This document shows, one piece after another, positions 61,654 through 64,000 of a stretch of 64,000 nt of DNA. This DNA comes from Progne subis subis (Eukaryota > Chordata > Aves > Passeriformes > Hirundinidae): contig JAKJHU010000005.1 of assembly GCA_022316685.1 (NCBI GenBank), positions 18,454,707-18,518,706 of the forward strand. The letters are read 5' to 3'. Every line of letters starts with the position of its first letter. The stretch's first letter is position 1. Under the pieces are notes generated by a model. The model saw only the letters and a list, made by a program, of their open reading frames with translations. It ran no database searches and was not told the DNA's origin. Made by a program: the position numbers and the translations under genes.

Positions 61654-62445
61654 GTAAGTAGAATACGGGTGACTTACTATTCTGTGTGTTTTAAAGATGC
61701 AGTATCCCTTTTTAAAAAAGAAAAACAGCTTTTTCCAAGTTTTTCCAAAGATTTATTGATAGTTACCTTTCCTTGTTCTCAGGCTTGAAAAATTGATTGT
61801 ATCATTGTCCTTGTTATTCTTACTCTGTTGTTTCTTTTTTTAAAGGGATATTGTATTTCTAACTGTATAATGAGACTTTAGCTTTTTGCTAGTTTTTTCC
61901 ATAGCTATCATTTTAGCTTATTATAATCATAATTTAATTTGCATTATGATTCACAGCAACACATCACACTAAGGAAAAAATATCTTTTCCCATTGCCTAG
62001 TTAGTGAACTGTGCCCGTAAATCACAAACTGTACATTCTTAGAGTATCAGTTCAGGAGTGATCTTGTGCACCATTTTCCTATGTAGGTTTTAGGCAGATG
62101 TCAAACATTTATAAATAGTTTATGGTCTGCCTCTTTTGCTTTTGAGGTGCTTTGCATACACATCTTAAAGTGTGAATCTTATTTTATGGCATTGGTTTGT
62201 ATAAAGTTTTACTTCATTGATGCACTTGTTGACCAAATGAGTGTTTGTGAGGACTGTGGCAATTTTGTCTGTGATTGAACAAGGAGTTACATATATCCTT
62301 CATTTTAAGTAAATGCATAAAATATTTGACTTCAGAGGAGTTCTAAGGATGCACTTGAGTGCTTTGATCAACTGGTGGTGGTGTCCGGTAATGATGTTCT
62401 TACACATTTTTAAGCAGAATTAGTTGACTTCTTTAAACAAACGTA

Positions 62446-62450
<5 letters not shown>

Positions 62451-62490
<40 letters not shown>
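62451..62490. repeat. 40-base A run
   Basis: A pure A homopolymer followed by CAACCCACACC. No recognisable retroposon body precedes it. Confidence 0.95.
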
Positions 62491-62491
<1 letters not shown>

Positions 62492-62766
62492 AACCCACAC
62501 CTGGTTTAGCTAACTGCCATTATCTGATTTATTGTGATAAATTATAATTTCCTTGTTAAAAAGCAATTGCTTCTACTCAAGATAATTAACCACAGTTTTA
62601 TCCTATGATGAAGCACCCCTCCCTTCTGACCACTGTGTCACCCACCTGAGTAGATTCATCCAATTGAATCCTTTAGCTTTCTGTCAGCCTCAAGCTCTTT
62701 AACCTAATGATTTACTTAACTATCACAAAGCATAGATTGCATGTGTCTTTAGCTGAGTGAGGCAAG

Positions 62767-62839
62767 GAAGGAGAGAGGAGAGAGGAGAGAGGAGAGAGGA
62801 GAGAGGAGAGAGGAGAGAGGAGAGGAGAGAGGAGAGGAG
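62767..62839 (+). repeat. GAGAGGA 7-bp purine tandem repeat
   Basis: About ten units of a 7-bp GA-rich motif on the sense strand form a polypurine/polypyrimidine tract capable of triplex formation. It ends GAGTCGAGTCGTC. Confidence 0.92.
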
Positions 62840-63564
62840 TCGAGTCGTCAAACCCCAAGGGACTCGGGAGCTTTTGAACAATAAAGCTGTCCTCCCATTT
62901 CCCAAGAAGCTTTGGGTTGCAGTGCTACAACACTATAGGCCTTTTAGGCATTGAAGCAGAGCATAAGAATTAGAAAGTAGCTACTGTAATAAGCTAATAA
63001 TGTGAAAGCCTTAATAGCTGTTGATTTATTTAGCATAGCTAGCAGGTTTTGTTACAAAGTGATGCTTCAAAAAAAGTTTAATATCATTGGGAGATGAGAT
63101 GTAATAGTCTTTTTGTTCCATTTCTGAGGTGACGCTAGGAAAAGGTGATCTTCAGTGTATAGAGAGTATTTGAAGGGCTTTGAAACTTAAAAAACTACTT
63201 TGAACTAGAAATGCTAGTTTTGTGAAGGCTTTGATAGTATTGGGAACCACTTATAAAGCTCAAGCAGTTTTACTCTTGCAAATTCTTATGGTCTTCATTT
63301 GTTCAACCAGAGTATCATTTAAACCAGGTCCTCTTAAGTTAAAAGGAATGTGTGGAGTAAATGTATAAAATAAAGCATTTTATGGGAGAAATCCAACAGA
63401 TTTTTTTTTTTTTTAATTTTCTATGTAACAACTGATACAGATCCCCATCAAACAATAGTTTGATTAAAAAAAAGAGATAAGTTTAGAGACCACCTTTGGG
63501 ATATTCGTAGTAGGAATGTTACTAAGAGGTAATTTTCCAACTATTCCATCTGTAGATGGAGCAA

Positions 63565-63590
63565 GGGGGCGGGGACGGGGGGGAGGAAGG
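63565..63590 (+). repeat. G-quadruplex-like G-run cluster
   Basis: G5-C-G4-AC-G7-A-GG on the sense strand gives at least four G3 tracts with very short loops. Confidence 0.8.
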
Positions 63591-63848
63591 AATCTGACAA
63601 AATAGGGACATAAGTCTGGTTGGTGGAAGAATCTACCATTCACAGGAGGGTTTTGTGCATCCATATTCTACACCGTGGTCCATCATTGTGAACCAAGACT
63701 GCAAACTTAAGAAACAGCCCTGTAACATTTTCTCAAATATGAATAAGCATGAAGTACTTCTTGCCCTGCAGTACAATGTAGGTCCTTTCTGGTGAACTTT
63801 CCCAGGAGTCAACAAGTAAACAGATAGATAAACTACACTAATATTCTT

Positions 63849-64000
63849 CATAGAATCCCAGAATAGTTTGTGTTGGAAGGAACCCTAAAGATCATCTGGT
63901 TCCAAACCCTCTGCTGTGGGCAGGAACACCTTCCACCAGATCAGATTTCTCAGAGCCCCATCCCACCTGGCCTTTAGCATGTCCAGAGAGAGAAGGTCTA
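63849..64000 (-). mobile_element. CR1 LINE 3' end, runs off the window
   Basis: The + strand starts CATAGAATCCCAGAATAG, then TTGGAAGGAACCCTAAAGAT and CACCTTCCACCAGA, the reverse complement of a CR1 3' end. It is little diverged from what I remember of the family and continues past 64000. Confidence 0.92.

Larger units (their letters stand above)
1..64000 (+). other. PTPRK: PTPRK gene body (internal part)
   Basis: The whole window lies inside one + strand gene, because all seven recognised exons share strand, order and compatible splice phases. The spliced product reads as FN3 repeats 3 and 4, a stalk, a transmembrane helix and the start of the juxtamembrane region. It matches my memory of vertebrate PTPRK almost residue for residue and is clearly closer to it than to PTPRM, which differs at many positions in the fourth FN3 repeat. 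PTPRK is a homophilic adhesion receptor of cell-cell contacts with two cytoplasmic phosphatase domains. Neither the promoter, the first exons nor the phosphatase exons are in the window. Confidence 0.93.
61654..64000 (+). other. PTPRK: Partial intron downstream of micro-exon
   Basis: This intron starts GTAAGTA and continues beyond the window. It contains a 40-A run (62451-62490), a GA-rich tandem (62767-62839), a G-run cluster (63565-63590) and a minus-strand CR1 at the end. The next constitutive exon was not found. Confidence 0.8.

Noticed and set aside
1..64000. tRNA, rRNA or snoRNA genes
   Set aside because: I saw no cloverleaf with A/B boxes, no rRNA core sequence and no convincing C/D or H/ACA box set. 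A covariance-model search would be needed to exclude small RNAs.

Overview
The window reads as avian nuclear DNA, probably from a passerine. It is AT-rich, and its interspersed repeats are CR1 LINE fragments (3' ends built of ATTCTATG/ATTCTGTG-type octamers) plus several solo LTRs that resemble LTR families I remember from songbird genomes. There are no bacterial-type genes or operons. The only gene I can support is part of one vertebrate gene on the + strand: PTPRK, receptor-type protein tyrosine phosphatase kappa, a homophilic cell-adhesion phosphatase of the R2B (MAM-Ig-FN3) group.

Seven PTPRK exons are visible: 8288-8397, 9607-9808, 12695-12800, 19747-20020, 23541-23577, 58220-58358 and 61624-61653. 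Reading phases match at every junction, giving about 299 residues. They cover the third and fourth FN3 repeats, the furin-type cleavage site RTKR, the extracellular stalk, the single transmembrane helix and a tyrosine-rich 10-codon juxtamembrane micro-exon. Upstream exons (signal peptide, MAM, Ig, FN3 1-2) and downstream exons (rest of the juxtamembrane region, two phosphatase domains) lie outside. Everything else is intron. The introns are about 1.2, 2.9, 6.9, 3.5, 34.6 and 3.3 kb, plus partial introns at both ends.

Layout: 1-8287 is the 3' part of an upstream intron, with two LTRs (about 2632-3113 and 4844-5440), a (TAA)n microsatellite, T/G-rich tracts and one copy of a roughly 200-bp dispersed repeat whose partner lies at 9121-9320. 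8288-23577 holds five exons separated by short introns. 23578-58219 is one very large intron with a 3 x 69 bp minisatellite, at least four CR1 fragments and several LTR-like elements. Two of these, about 37448-38953 (-) and 52604-54076 (+), belong to one LTR family in opposite orientation. 58220-64000 holds the transmembrane exon, the micro-exon and the start of the next intron, which ends in a CR1.

The points most worth checking are the juxtamembrane micro-exon, a GC-AG intron after 20020, a triple NAGNAGNAG acceptor at the transmembrane exon, a CA repeat close behind the donor at 12801, and the inverted LTR pair with divergent centres. I found no evidence of a wholly new system. The novelty lies in splicing architecture and repeat history within a known gene.
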